Shown here: piece after piece, positions 25,131 through 32,415 of the stretch
How the letters are laid out: every line of letters starts with the position of its first letter
Position numbering within the stretch: the first letter of the stretch is position 1
Source of the DNA: Allopusillimonas soli
GTDB lineage: Bacteria > Pseudomonadota > Gammaproteobacteria > Burkholderiales > Burkholderiaceae_B
Assembly: GCF_004153445.1 (NCBI RefSeq)
Contig: NZ_SDQC01000001.1
Span: 620,001-684,000, forward strand
DNA: 64,000 nt
Reading direction: 5' to 3'
Made by a program: the position numbers and the translations under genes
The notes under the pieces: model-generated
Seen by the model: the letters and a program-made list of their open reading frames with translations, nothing else
Told to the model about the DNA's origin: nothing
Databases searched by the model: none

Positions 25131-26123
25131 ATGATCACCATAGACCGTTCCCTGCCCATTTCATTGCATGTGCAAATTGTGGGGGCTATCGAGTACGGAA
25201 TCATGGCCGGCAAGTTTCGCAACGGTACTGCATTGCCGTCTGTGCGCGAGCTCAGCCGCGCACTGCATGTAGCGCCGCTCACCGTCAGCGCAGCCTACCA
25301 GGAACTGAAAGACAAAGGATTGATAGACGCTCGCCAGGGAAAAGGCACTTACGTCTCCTCGGAAAGCGTCGACGCCTCTGTCGAGCAACGCATCATATCG
25401 CTTCGCACCCGTTTTCAGTCTCTACTGGACGAGGCCGCCGAACTGTCAGTGGGGCCCTCCTTTTTTGCTGAGATGATACGCCAACAAAGCGACAGCCGGG
25501 ACAATGCGGCGAGCGCCACCATCACCATGATGATGGTGGGCAATTCCAACCGTATGACCCAGGCATATGTGGCGATTATCAGGAAGCTTTTGCCCGAGAA
25601 TCAGTCCATCTCGGTCTGCACCTTCGATCAGTTCGATGCCATGGCGCAGTCGGAAGTGGATGCCTGTCATTTCTATTTGACCCTGCCCCACTGCGTGACC
25701 CGTATCCGCAAACGCGTGTCAGATAAAACCATCGTGCTGGCACCCTACCTCATCCCGGCCGAGGCAACGCGACGCAACTTGGCCGGCCTGCGCACAGACA
25801 GCAATGTCCTGCTTGTATCCAGGTTTCGTACCTTCCTGCCGGCCATGCTGGAAGGGGTGAAGCGATTCGCGCCGCACCTTGGAAATATCGACGTATACGC
25901 CGTCGGCGAGTCGCATTTAGCCGACAAGATCGCCCAATGCCAGGTACTGATATACAGCACGGGTTGCCACCATCTGGTTCAGGATTACATTAGCGTCAAA
26001 CCCGCCTTCGAATACATTCATGTACCCGAATCCAGGTACTTGAGGGAAATACTGCAGCCAGCCTATTTCAATTTCACGGAAAGACTGTCTGCCAGCAGCA
26101 AGGAACAAAAAAATGTTGATTAA
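25131..26123 (+). CDS. GntR-family regulator with an unusual C-terminal effector domain
   Basis: 330 residues from the ATG at 25131, where the domain starts (ITIDRSLPISLHVQIVGAIEYGI); starts at 25107 and 25065 are possible. The GntR winged helix (about 5-75) shows LPSVRELSRALHVAPLTVSAAY followed by GLIDARQGKGTYV. The remaining 250 residues do not look like FCD, UTRA or aminotransferase effector domains. They alternate beta and alpha segments (ITMMMVGNSNRMTQAY, LLVSRFRTFLPAMLEGV, VLIYSTGCHHL), like a periplasmic-binding or LacI-type sensor lobe. It lies in the symporter operon and overlaps the creatininase gene by 11 bases, so it probably controls its own operon. Confidence 0.82.
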   Translation: MITIDRSLPISLHVQIVGAIEYGIMAGKFRNGTALPSVRELSRALHVAPLTVSAAYQELKDKGLIDARQGKGTYVSSESVDASVEQRIISLRTRFQSLLDEAAELSVGPSFFAEMIRQQSDSRDNAASATITMMMVGNSNRMTQAYVAIIRKLLPENQSISVCTFDQFDAMAQSEVDACHFYLTLPHCVTRIRKRVSDKTIVLAPYLIPAEATRRNLAGLRTDSNVLLVSRFRTFLPAMLEGVKRFAPHLGNIDVYAVGESHLADKIAQCQVLIYSTGCHHLVQDYISVKPAFEYIHVPESRYLREILQPAYFNFTERLSASSKEQKNVD

Positions 26124-26829
26124 AGATATGAACTGGTTTCAGGTGGAAGATTATCTGAAGCACGACGATCGCGTCATTATGCCGATGGGCAGCACTGAGC
26201 AGCACGCCTATCTGAGCCTATGCACGGATTTCATATTGTCCTCTCGCATCGCCGAGGAAGCTGGAACCCGGATGAATATACCGGTATACCCGGGCCTGCC
26301 ATTTGGCATGGCCTCTTACTTCACAGGGTTTCCAGGCACAGTCAATATTCGCCCCGATACTTACGGTGCGCTTATTACCGATATCCTGGATAGCCTGCAC
26401 GAAAGCGGTTTTCGCCGGATATTCCTGGTCAATGGCCATGGCGGGAACAGCCCCGTGCAGACCTTCATTGGAAATTGGCTGAACCAGCATGAGGACGCTC
26501 GGGTCGTTATCCATAACTGGTGGGCATCGCCTGAAGTCATGAAGCGGGTGCGAGCCATTTCCAGCAATGCATCGCACGCTTCCTGGATGGAAAATTTCCC
26601 CTGGAATCGCATTCCGGGCATATCTATGCCACAAGAAGAGAAGCCAGGCATCAATCCAGCAAAGCTGGGCCAACTGCCAGCCAGCGCCGTGCGCGCCTAT
26701 ATAGGCGACGGCAACTACGGCGGCGAGTACCAGCGCCCCGACGAGGAGATGATGGATATATGGTCTGCAGGGGTGGAAGAGACCTGCCATCTGCTTGAGA
26801 ACGTGTGGGTAGCACCCATGCACAACTGA
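26113..26829 (+). CDS. Creatininase-family amidohydrolase
   Basis: 238 residues, the usual family length. Metal-site motifs are present: MGSTEQHAYLSLCTD (Glu29, His31 and Asp39), LVNGHGGN (107-112) and a later SHASWME with Glu160 near the position of the last ligand. AAGGA eight bases upstream supports the start. Creatininase-fold enzymes open cyclic amides such as creatinine, or act on formamides and mycofactocin-type precursors. The shared operon with an SSS symporter and GntR regulator suggests hydrolysis of an imported amide. No creatinase or sarcosine oxidase is nearby, so creatinine itself is not proven. Confidence 0.85.
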   Translation: MLIKDMNWFQVEDYLKHDDRVIMPMGSTEQHAYLSLCTDFILSSRIAEEAGTRMNIPVYPGLPFGMASYFTGFPGTVNIRPDTYGALITDILDSLHESGFRRIFLVNGHGGNSPVQTFIGNWLNQHEDARVVIHNWWASPEVMKRVRAISSNASHASWMENFPWNRIPGISMPQEEKPGINPAKLGQLPASAVRAYIGDGNYGGEYQRPDEEMMDIWSAGVEETCHLLENVWVAPMHN

Positions 26830-27017
26830 GCAACATGCGGCAACGCTTTGGCCAAGACAGGGGCCGGATTCGCATGGTATTCCCATACCAGATCAACTAG
26901 TATCCCCTTCACTTACATTGACCGACAGCGCATTCTATAGTCCAGACGTCCGGCACTGTTTCACGCAACATGGGCAGTTCCGGACGGTTTCTTAATGCTT
27001 TACGTACGGAGATGATC

Positions 27018-27206
27018 ATGGACAACGATCGTATCAAGGGTACTGTCAAGGAAGTAAAGGGTTCCGTCAAGGAAACGGCGGGCAAGGTCACCGGCAACCG
27101 CCAGACTGAAGTGGAAGGCAAAGTCGAGAAGAACGTCGGCAAGGTTCAACGCAACGTCGGTGAAGCAAAAGACGAAGTCCGCGACGCACTGAAGGATCAG
27201 AAATAA
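27018..27206 (+). CDS. CsbD-family stress-response protein
   Basis: 62 residues beginning MDNDRIKGTVKEVKG, then SVKETAGKVTGN and a repeated amphipathic pattern with lysine and glutamate, ending DALKDQK. This is the CsbD domain in full. The second of two close ATGs (27018) has GGAG at ideal spacing. CsbD proteins are small, soluble, abundant under general stress and poorly understood. A weak hairpin, CCCC-ACTT-GGGG then TTT at 27214-27228, follows the stop. Confidence 0.88.
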   Translation: MDNDRIKGTVKEVKGSVKETAGKVTGNRQTEVEGKVEKNVGKVQRNVGEAKDEVRDALKDQK

Positions 27207-27358
27207 CAGCCTTCCCCACTTGGGGTTTGGACACCGGCGAGGTTTGCAACCCGGCGCGTCAATCGCGAATGAGGAAACGAACAGAGGGCTACCGACAGCG
27301 GCAATAGATCCAGTGGTAGTAAATCTGAAACCTTCGCAGGGCATTATTCAGTTCAACC

Positions 27359-27387
27359 CACGCCAGCGGTCACTGGACGCTGGCGTG
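27359..27387. terminator. Strong GC-rich hairpin in the 27.2-28.0 kb gap
   Basis: CACGCCAGCG pairs perfectly with CGCTGGCGTG across a 9-base loop. There is no T-tract on either side, so it is at best an imperfect terminator for csbD, 150 bases away. It might instead belong to a structured RNA. Confidence 0.35.
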
Positions 27388-28024
27388 CCTCAAATGTTCT
27401 GGCCCTCTGGAGTCTGGGATGCATGAGTCCGTTCGTACCCTTTCCATATCTTCCGGCAACAATCGCAAGCCCTATTCCGTTCCATCGGCGATGCGCATCC
27501 TGCAGGCGCGCGCCGAACAGGTTCAGCCGCCATTACTGGCGCTGCGCCCACACACCCTAAAGGCGGGCCTTCTTTCGGACGCCGCCGGCCAGCAAAGCCA
27601 GCCTGACGACGAGCAGCAGGAACTCGCGCCGCAACCCTGACAAGCAAGGCCCCCGTTTCCTTCATCCGGTGGGCCGCACACTGGCACTGGCACACCGGCA
27701 CTAGCCAGCGACAATCGACATCCAACGCGCTGCGACAGCGCACATAAAAAATTTTTGCCGGCAGGCCGCATTCCCTCGACAGTCCAAGGATATGGACTGC
27801 ACGCGCCATTCAGCCAGTGAAAGCGCTGGCTCATCGCAGTACGATGGGCATCAGGTTTCCAAGGCCGTGTCCTCGGCCTCTTTGCACGCCCATTAGATCG
27901 CTGCACAAGACTATTTGAGACCGCTTCTGTTGGCGTTGAGCCAACAGGCTGCATGCCATGGGGCAAGGCATTTTCCCCGGCATCGTGACATTGCTTGCCA
28001 AATGCTGGGCATTAACTACAATAA

Positions 28025-28039
28025 TATTGTCGTACAATA
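28025..28039. promoter_or_regulatory. Palindromic operator upstream of the carboxymuconolactone decarboxylase operon
   Basis: TATTGT-CGT-ACAATA is a 15-bp dyad 29 bases before the start codon. The TTGT-CGT-ACAA form is typical of sites bound by FCD-type GntR regulators. No such regulator is adjacent, so the binding protein would be encoded elsewhere. Confidence 0.55.
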
Positions 28040-28067
28040 AGACATATCAGACAGAAAGGAAATACCC

Positions 28068-28481
28068 ATGAGCACCAGCAAGAACGCCCTGGACGAACTG
28101 TTTCAGCAAGGCCTGCAGACCCGCCGCGAAGTCCTTGGTTCGGAGTACGTAGATGGCTCCCTGGCCAAGGCAAACGACTTCATGATGAACTTCCAGCACA
28201 TCACGACCGAATGGTGCTGGGGCTATGCATGGAATCGCCCCGGCCTGGAGCGCAAGACCCGCAGCATGCTCAATCTGGCCATGCTGACGGCGCTGAACCG
28301 GCCGGCGGAGATCCGGCTGCATGTCAAGGGCGCCCTGACAAACGGTGTTACGGTTGACGAGATCAAGGAAATTCTTCTGCAGGCAACAGTGTATTGCGGC
28401 ATTCCGGCGGGCCTGGATGCATTCAAGGTCGCCAATCAGGTTCTTGAGGAAGAAGGCGCTTTCGAGTCTTCGAAGGATTGA
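28068..28481 (+). CDS. Carboxymuconolactone decarboxylase-family protein (PcaC-like)
   Basis: 137 residues, the length of PcaC, with a good AAAGGAA ribosome site. The CMD domain covers most of it: TRREVLGSEYVDGSL, TEWCWGYAWNRPGLERKTRSML, LNRPAEIRLHVKGALTNGVT and EILLQATVYCGIPAGLDAF with the conserved cysteine and the AxxYxGxP motif. True PcaC decarboxylates 4-carboxymuconolactone in the protocatechuate pathway. No other pca gene is present, and the partner is a beta-hydroxyacid dehydrogenase, so a different lactone or ketoacid is likely. It is followed five bases later by that dehydrogenase. Confidence 0.88.
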   Translation: MSTSKNALDELFQQGLQTRREVLGSEYVDGSLAKANDFMMNFQHITTEWCWGYAWNRPGLERKTRSMLNLAMLTALNRPAEIRLHVKGALTNGVTVDEIKEILLQATVYCGIPAGLDAFKVANQVLEEEGAFESSKD

Positions 28482-28485
28482 TGCC

Positions 28486-29403
28486 ATGGCCTCCTCCATC
28501 GCAACAATCGGCTTTATTGGCGTGGGCAATATGGGCACGCCCATGGCGCAATGCCTGCACAAGGCCGGCTACAAACTCGTGCTCATGGACGCCAACGTCG
28601 ACGCAGCCAAAGCCCTGGCTGAGACAGTGGATGCCGCCTGCGTTGATACAGGTTCGCAGTTGGCGCCCTTGTGCGACCTCATCATTACCATGCTTCCCAC
28701 CAGCGCCATCGTGGAAACCGTGCTGTCGGGTGATGGCGGTGTCCTCAGTGCAATCAAGCCGGGCACGCTCATTCTGGAAATGAGCTCTGGCGTGCCCTCG
28801 CGCACACAGGCGTTAGCCGACGCCGTTTCACAAGCAGGCGCGGTATTGCTTGATGCGCCGGTTTCCGGCGGCGTGGCGCGTGCGGTCACCGGCGAACTGG
28901 CCATCATGGTGGGCGGCGATGCCGAACACGTGGAAACGGTCCAGCCCGTGCTGCAGGCCATGGGCAAGAGCGTCCTGCATACAGGTGGCGTGGGCAGCGC
29001 CCATGCCATGAAGGCGCTGAACAATCTCGTGTCGGCGGGAGGCTTCCTGATCGGCGTGGAAGCCCTCATGATCGGACAACGGTTCGGCCTGGACGCAGGC
29101 GTCATGGTCGATGTGCTGAACTCCTCCACCGGCATGAACAATTCCACGCAGAAGAAGTTCAAGCAATTTGTGCTTTCACGCAAGTTCAACTCTGGCTTCG
29201 GTCTGGATCTCATGGTGAAGGACCTGACGATTGCCCTGGGTATTGCGGAAGAATCGGCAACCGCCGTGCCATTCGCATCGCTGTGCCGCGAGTTGTGGGC
29301 ATCCAGTGCCGGTCTGCTCGGCCCGGGGCAGGACCACACGGCGGTTGCAAAACTGGTGGAGGCCCTCGCGGGCGCCGAGCTGTCAACCAGGCAGACGCTC
29401 TGA
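28486..29403 (+). CDS. NAD(P)-dependent beta-hydroxyacid dehydrogenase (3-hydroxyisobutyrate dehydrogenase family)
   Basis: 305 residues from the ATG at 28486, five bases after the previous stop; the frame extending back to 28345 overlaps that gene and is rejected. The N-terminal Rossmann motif is GFIGVGNMG (9-17). The substrate motif LLDAPVSGGVARA follows near 121, and the catalytic lysine is Lys176 in GSAHAMKALNNLV. Family members oxidise 3-hydroxyisobutyrate, tartronate semialdehyde or related hydroxyacids. It is likely co-transcribed with the CMD protein and controlled by the palindrome upstream of that gene. The exact substrate is unknown. Confidence 0.9.
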   Translation: MASSIATIGFIGVGNMGTPMAQCLHKAGYKLVLMDANVDAAKALAETVDAACVDTGSQLAPLCDLIITMLPTSAIVETVLSGDGGVLSAIKPGTLILEMSSGVPSRTQALADAVSQAGAVLLDAPVSGGVARAVTGELAIMVGGDAEHVETVQPVLQAMGKSVLHTGGVGSAHAMKALNNLVSAGGFLIGVEALMIGQRFGLDAGVMVDVLNSSTGMNNSTQKKFKQFVLSRKFNSGFGLDLMVKDLTIALGIAEESATAVPFASLCRELWASSAGLLGPGQDHTAVAKLVEALAGAELSTRQTL

Positions 29404-29450
29404 TACTGGCCTCGGCAAGATCATGAAGCCGCTTCTTTCTGCGTTGAAAC

Positions 29451-29482
29451 GGCGGGCCATGCTTCATGCAGCATAGCCCGCC
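29451..29482. terminator. Hairpin between convergent genes
   Basis: GGCGGGC-C-ATGCT pairs with AGCAT-A-GCCCGCC around a 6-base loop, with one internal mismatch. It lies between the ends of the dehydrogenase and DUF3325 genes, where a bidirectional terminator is expected, but it lacks a T-tract. Confidence 0.45.
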
Positions 29483-29508
29483 GGCATAAACCTCATGCCG
29501 GCTATATC

Positions 29509-29784
29509 TCAAGCCAGCTGTTCGCGCACCACCAACGCAATAAAGACAATGCCGGCGGCAAGGCTAGTATGACCGCTGTAGCTGACCAGCCCAAAGCTCC
29601 AGCCCTGGCTGCGCACCGCCACAAACAAGGCTATGCCAAGCAGCGCCCAGCCCGCAATCCTTAGCATATGCGTGGCCCGGGACGACAGCAAGCGGCCAAA
29701 TAAGTTTTCCTGGTGACGCGCCATGGCCAGCGCCAGCGCGGCAAACCCCATCAAAGATAAAACAAACAGCATAAGATGCGTCAC
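29509..29784 (-). CDS. DUF3325-family membrane protein
   Basis: 91 residues starting at a GTG (29784) that overlaps the PepSY stop and has GGAGGAG just upstream; an ATG four codons later is the alternative. Three hydrophobic segments are visible, starting LMLFVLSLMGFAALALAMARHQENLFGR and including LRIAGWALLGIALFVAV and the conserved GLVSYSGHTSLAAG. It is the last gene of a DUF3649-PepSY-DUF3325 operon that accompanies TonB-dependent siderophore or iron receptors in Burkholderiales and Pseudomonas. Its role in iron release or transport is not established. Confidence 0.85.
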   Translation of the reverse strand: MTHLMLFVLSLMGFAALALAMARHQENLFGRLLSSRATHMLRIAGWALLGIALFVAVRSQGWSFGLVSYSGHTSLAAGIVFIALVVREQLA

Positions 29785-31385
29785 GCTGCTCCTCCGGCAC
29801 GGGCCGCTGCGCCCGGCTGCGGCATACGCCTGGCCTGCGGCCGCTTCCTGGGTTTGTGCCGCGCCGTCCGTATCGCCAGCATCGCATGCAGCGCCGCAAA
29901 TGCCAGCATCGACAGCTCGAGCCCGGCATAGGCCCAATCGCCGTGCGCAATGCTGTGCCATATGGGTCGGTCTGTGGTGAGCGCATTCAATACTGGCAGC
30001 AAGGCCATAAGCCCTGCCGCCAGCCAGAACAGCTCTATCCATGCCCTCCGGGCTGGGCGCAGTATGGCATAGGCAAGTGACAGGCCCCAGACAATGAAGA
30101 AGGTATGGATTTCCCATTCACTGCGCTGAGCCATGTCAACAGGCAACAGGCGATTGCCCCAGAAGTAAGCTGTCATGGCAACGGATAGACCGGCAATGCT
30201 GGCAATATTGAGTCGCTCCACCAACCGGAACCCAAAATGGGGGCGATCGGGATCCGGCAGTTTGGCGCGCCGCTTTACAGTCCATAGGACAAGCCCACTG
30301 CCCACCATCGCCGTGCCGGCGAGACTGACCAGGAAATACAGCCAGCGCATCACGATATCGGCGAAGCGGCCCATATGCAAACCGTACAGCACACCTTGCA
30401 CGGTGGCGGCCGGGCCAGCCGACGACTGGTCCTTCAGCAGCGCGCCGCTGGCGCCATCGAACACGAGATAATGCGGGGTCGTTGATACGCGCCGTGACGC
30501 CTGAAGCACGACAGCCACGCGTGCGTTGGCATGCCCGGCGTGATGGATACGCACTCCTCCCACACTTCCTTCCCCCCACCGTTGCTCGGCCTGACGCACC
30601 ATGCCCGAAAGGCTGGCCAGCGGCACAAGCCGGGGCGAAGGTTGCTCATCGGGCAGGATTACGCGCGTCTCGCTCGTTACCTCAAGCCGCTGGTCCGGCG
30701 TCTTGAGCGCCTGCAGGCCCCAGGGCATGTAAAGAAACATCAGGGTTATGAGCCCGCTATATGTGATCATGAAATGAAAAGGCAGGCCCAGTACGGACAA
30801 CGCGGCGTGGGCATCCAGCCAGCTTCGCTGTCCTTTTCCCCACCGGAAGGTGAAAAAATCCGTGAAGATCTTCTTGTGTGTGATGACGCCGCTGATGATG
30901 GCCACGAGCATGAACATGGCGCAAAAACCCGCGATCCAGCGCCCCCACAAGGCCGGCATATAGTGCAGGTTGAAATGAAAGCCGTAAAAGAAATCACCGC
31001 CTTCGGTGTCACGCGCGGCGGGCTCCTTTCCTGTGTGGGGATCAAAAACCTCGAACTCGAACCTGCGGTTTCCTTCCGCATGCGGATTGCGCCAGAACGC
31101 ACTTGCCATGGGATCGCGCTGCGTAGGCAAGGTGATGCCTATCTGTGGCGTGTCGGGTGTTTGAGCAAGAACAGTCTGCGCGATACGCTCGGCCACCTCC
31201 GCCGCGGGCGGCATGGGGCGAACCTCGCCCATCTCGGGGCGCATGTATTGCGTGATTTCTTCCCGAAAATAGGAGACTGTGCCTGTAAGAAACATGGCAT
31301 ATAGAATCCAGCCGACCAGCAAGCCCGTCCAGATATGCAGGTCGGACATGGTCTGGCGAATGCCGCGGCCCTTTTTTGCCGTCAT
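29781..31385 (-). CDS. PepSY-associated TM protein (iron-regulated membrane protein)
   Basis: 534 residues from the ATG at 31385, which overlaps the DUF3649 stop (ATGA); an ATG five codons upstream is possible. It opens with DLHIWTGLLVGWILYAMFLTG, the first PepSY_TM helix, followed by a periplasmic segment and three or more later helix groups (GRWIAGFCAMFMLVAIISGVI, LGLPFHFMITYSGLITL, LYFLVSLAGTAMVGSGLVLW). A conserved HxxxHKKIFTDFFTFR-like stretch is present. Such proteins are linked to periplasmic reduction of ferric siderophores. It lies in a Fur-type regulated operon divergent from a TonB receptor. Confidence 0.9.
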   Translation of the reverse strand: MTAKKGRGIRQTMSDLHIWTGLLVGWILYAMFLTGTVSYFREEITQYMRPEMGEVRPMPPAAEVAERIAQTVLAQTPDTPQIGITLPTQRDPMASAFWRNPHAEGNRRFEFEVFDPHTGKEPAARDTEGGDFFYGFHFNLHYMPALWGRWIAGFCAMFMLVAIISGVITHKKIFTDFFTFRWGKGQRSWLDAHAALSVLGLPFHFMITYSGLITLMFLYMPWGLQALKTPDQRLEVTSETRVILPDEQPSPRLVPLASLSGMVRQAEQRWGEGSVGGVRIHHAGHANARVAVVLQASRRVSTTPHYLVFDGASGALLKDQSSAGPAATVQGVLYGLHMGRFADIVMRWLYFLVSLAGTAMVGSGLVLWTVKRRAKLPDPDRPHFGFRLVERLNIASIAGLSVAMTAYFWGNRLLPVDMAQRSEWEIHTFFIVWGLSLAYAILRPARRAWIELFWLAAGLMALLPVLNALTTDRPIWHSIAHGDWAYAGLELSMLAFAALHAMLAIRTARHKPRKRPQARRMPQPGAAARAGGAA

Positions 31386-31672
31386 GCCAGGCCTCGCCAT
31401 CCAACCAGTGCGGCGCCCGCCATCAGCGGCAACGCCGCAACCAGCAAGCCCGCCCAGGCACGCCGCGCCGAACGCACGGCGAACACCCAGATGACAGCGC
31501 CGGCATAAACCAGGAAACTGAGCAGCATGCCGCTGAATACCGCATTCGAACGCTGCATGGGCAGGGCAAGCGTTGCCACCGACATCAGTGCGGCCAATGC
31601 ATATCCGCCGAACAGCGCGGCGATGATGCGCGATACGAGCGCCGCCCTGTCATGAAGTGTGAGCTTATTCAT
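31382..31672 (-). CDS. DUF3649-family membrane protein
   Basis: 96 residues from the ATG at 31672; a longer frame to 31717 has no better ribosome site. Hydrophobic segments include AALFGGYALAALMSVATLALP and MLLSFLVYAGAVIWVFAV, and the protein ends with a third helix and WRGLA. It is the first gene of the iron operon, overlaps the PepSY gene, and starts about 140 bases from a Fur-like box. Members occur almost only beside PepSY and DUF3325 genes. The molecular role is unknown. Confidence 0.85.
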   Translation of the reverse strand: MNKLTLHDRAALVSRIIAALFGGYALAALMSVATLALPMQRSNAVFSGMLLSFLVYAGAVIWVFAVRSARRAWAGLLVAALPLMAGAALVGWRGLA

Positions 31673-31809
31673 GTAGTGTATTTCGCCGCAGCGTATCCAT
31701 TCGCCGGATAAAGGCATTCGGGAAGCCTGTACCTGCCGGGGATGAGGCCATCGTGCGGGCTAGTCTTTTCTTTCCACGGGGAGGCAAGGGCGCCATGTCA
31801 GTCACAATG

Positions 31810-31828
31810 AATGAGAATAATTTGCATT
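31810..31828. promoter_or_regulatory. Fur box between divergent iron operons
   Basis: AATGAGAATAATTTGCATT matches the usual 19-bp Fur pattern (AATGAGAAT-ATT-type arms with a CATT end) and sits in the AT-rich gap between the DUF3649 operon and the DUF2946-TonB receptor genes. Both directions should be repressed by iron-loaded Fur. Confidence 0.8.
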
Positions 31829-31924
31829 ATTATATAGATACTTTTTTGGCATTAAATGGCGGCAAGAATCCCGGGTGAAATGACATTCAGTTGGAAAAAG
31901 ACACATTCATATTAAAATCCGCGA

Positions 31925-32353
31925 ATGCTTTCCCCTCGACAACCCTTCCGGCATAAGCGCCCGTCTGTCTGGCAAATTGTTTTCTGCCTGACATTTGTGT
32001 CGTTCATGTGCCGTGCGGTTGTTCCCGCGGGGTACATGCCAGATCTGTCCGGCGGGCGGGATGGCAGGTTCACCATCACGTTGTGTACCATGCTGGGCAG
32101 TCTGCAAACCCAGCAGATCGATCTGGCGGATGATGCCGGCAAGTCGTCCTCCAGCGACGGCGTCAGCGCCCAGGACTGCCCATTCGGTCTTGTCATATCG
32201 CAGGCCTTGATGCCTGCCCAGGATGTGCCGCTGCCGGCGCAGGCGATCGTCCACGCCACTGTGGCAGTGGTCCATGGCCACCAGGCGCTGCCTCCCCTGC
32301 CCCCTGTCGGTCCTCCGCTTGGGTCTCGCGCCCCCCCTGTAGTCCTCGGTTGA
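31925..32353 (+). CDS. DUF2946-family protein
   Basis: 142 residues. After a basic start comes a hydrophobic helix (WQIVFCLTFVSFMC) and the family motif RAVVPAGYMPDLSGGRDG followed by FTITLCTMLG. Near the middle is SAQDCPFGLV, a conserved Cys segment. The C-terminal third is Pro- and Gly-rich. Such small proteins are often encoded just before TonB-dependent or copper-related receptors. The next gene overlaps its frame region and starts 62 bases downstream of the stop. The Fur box upstream suggests iron control. Function unknown. Confidence 0.75.
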   Translation: MLSPRQPFRHKRPSVWQIVFCLTFVSFMCRAVVPAGYMPDLSGGRDGRFTITLCTMLGSLQTQQIDLADDAGKSSSSDGVSAQDCPFGLVISQALMPAQDVPLPAQAIVHATVAVVHGHQALPPLPPVGPPLGSRAPPVVLG

Positions 32354-32415
32354 TCTCTTCCTGCGGCGAGCTGTCAGGCGCGCCGCATTCCGATGCTATT
32401 CACACCGAGGTTTTC

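Larger units (their letters stand above)
27207..28067. other. 860-base region without a supported gene
   Basis: Several overlapping frames (for example 27419-27640 plus, 27390-27809 minus and 27523-27966 minus) have Cys- and Pro-rich translations with no motif, Shine-Dalgarno sequence or domain, and I call none. It contains a strong hairpin (27359-27387), and its right end is the promoter and operator of the next operon. A decayed gene or an untranslated RNA could hide here, but nothing shows it. Confidence 0.5.
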
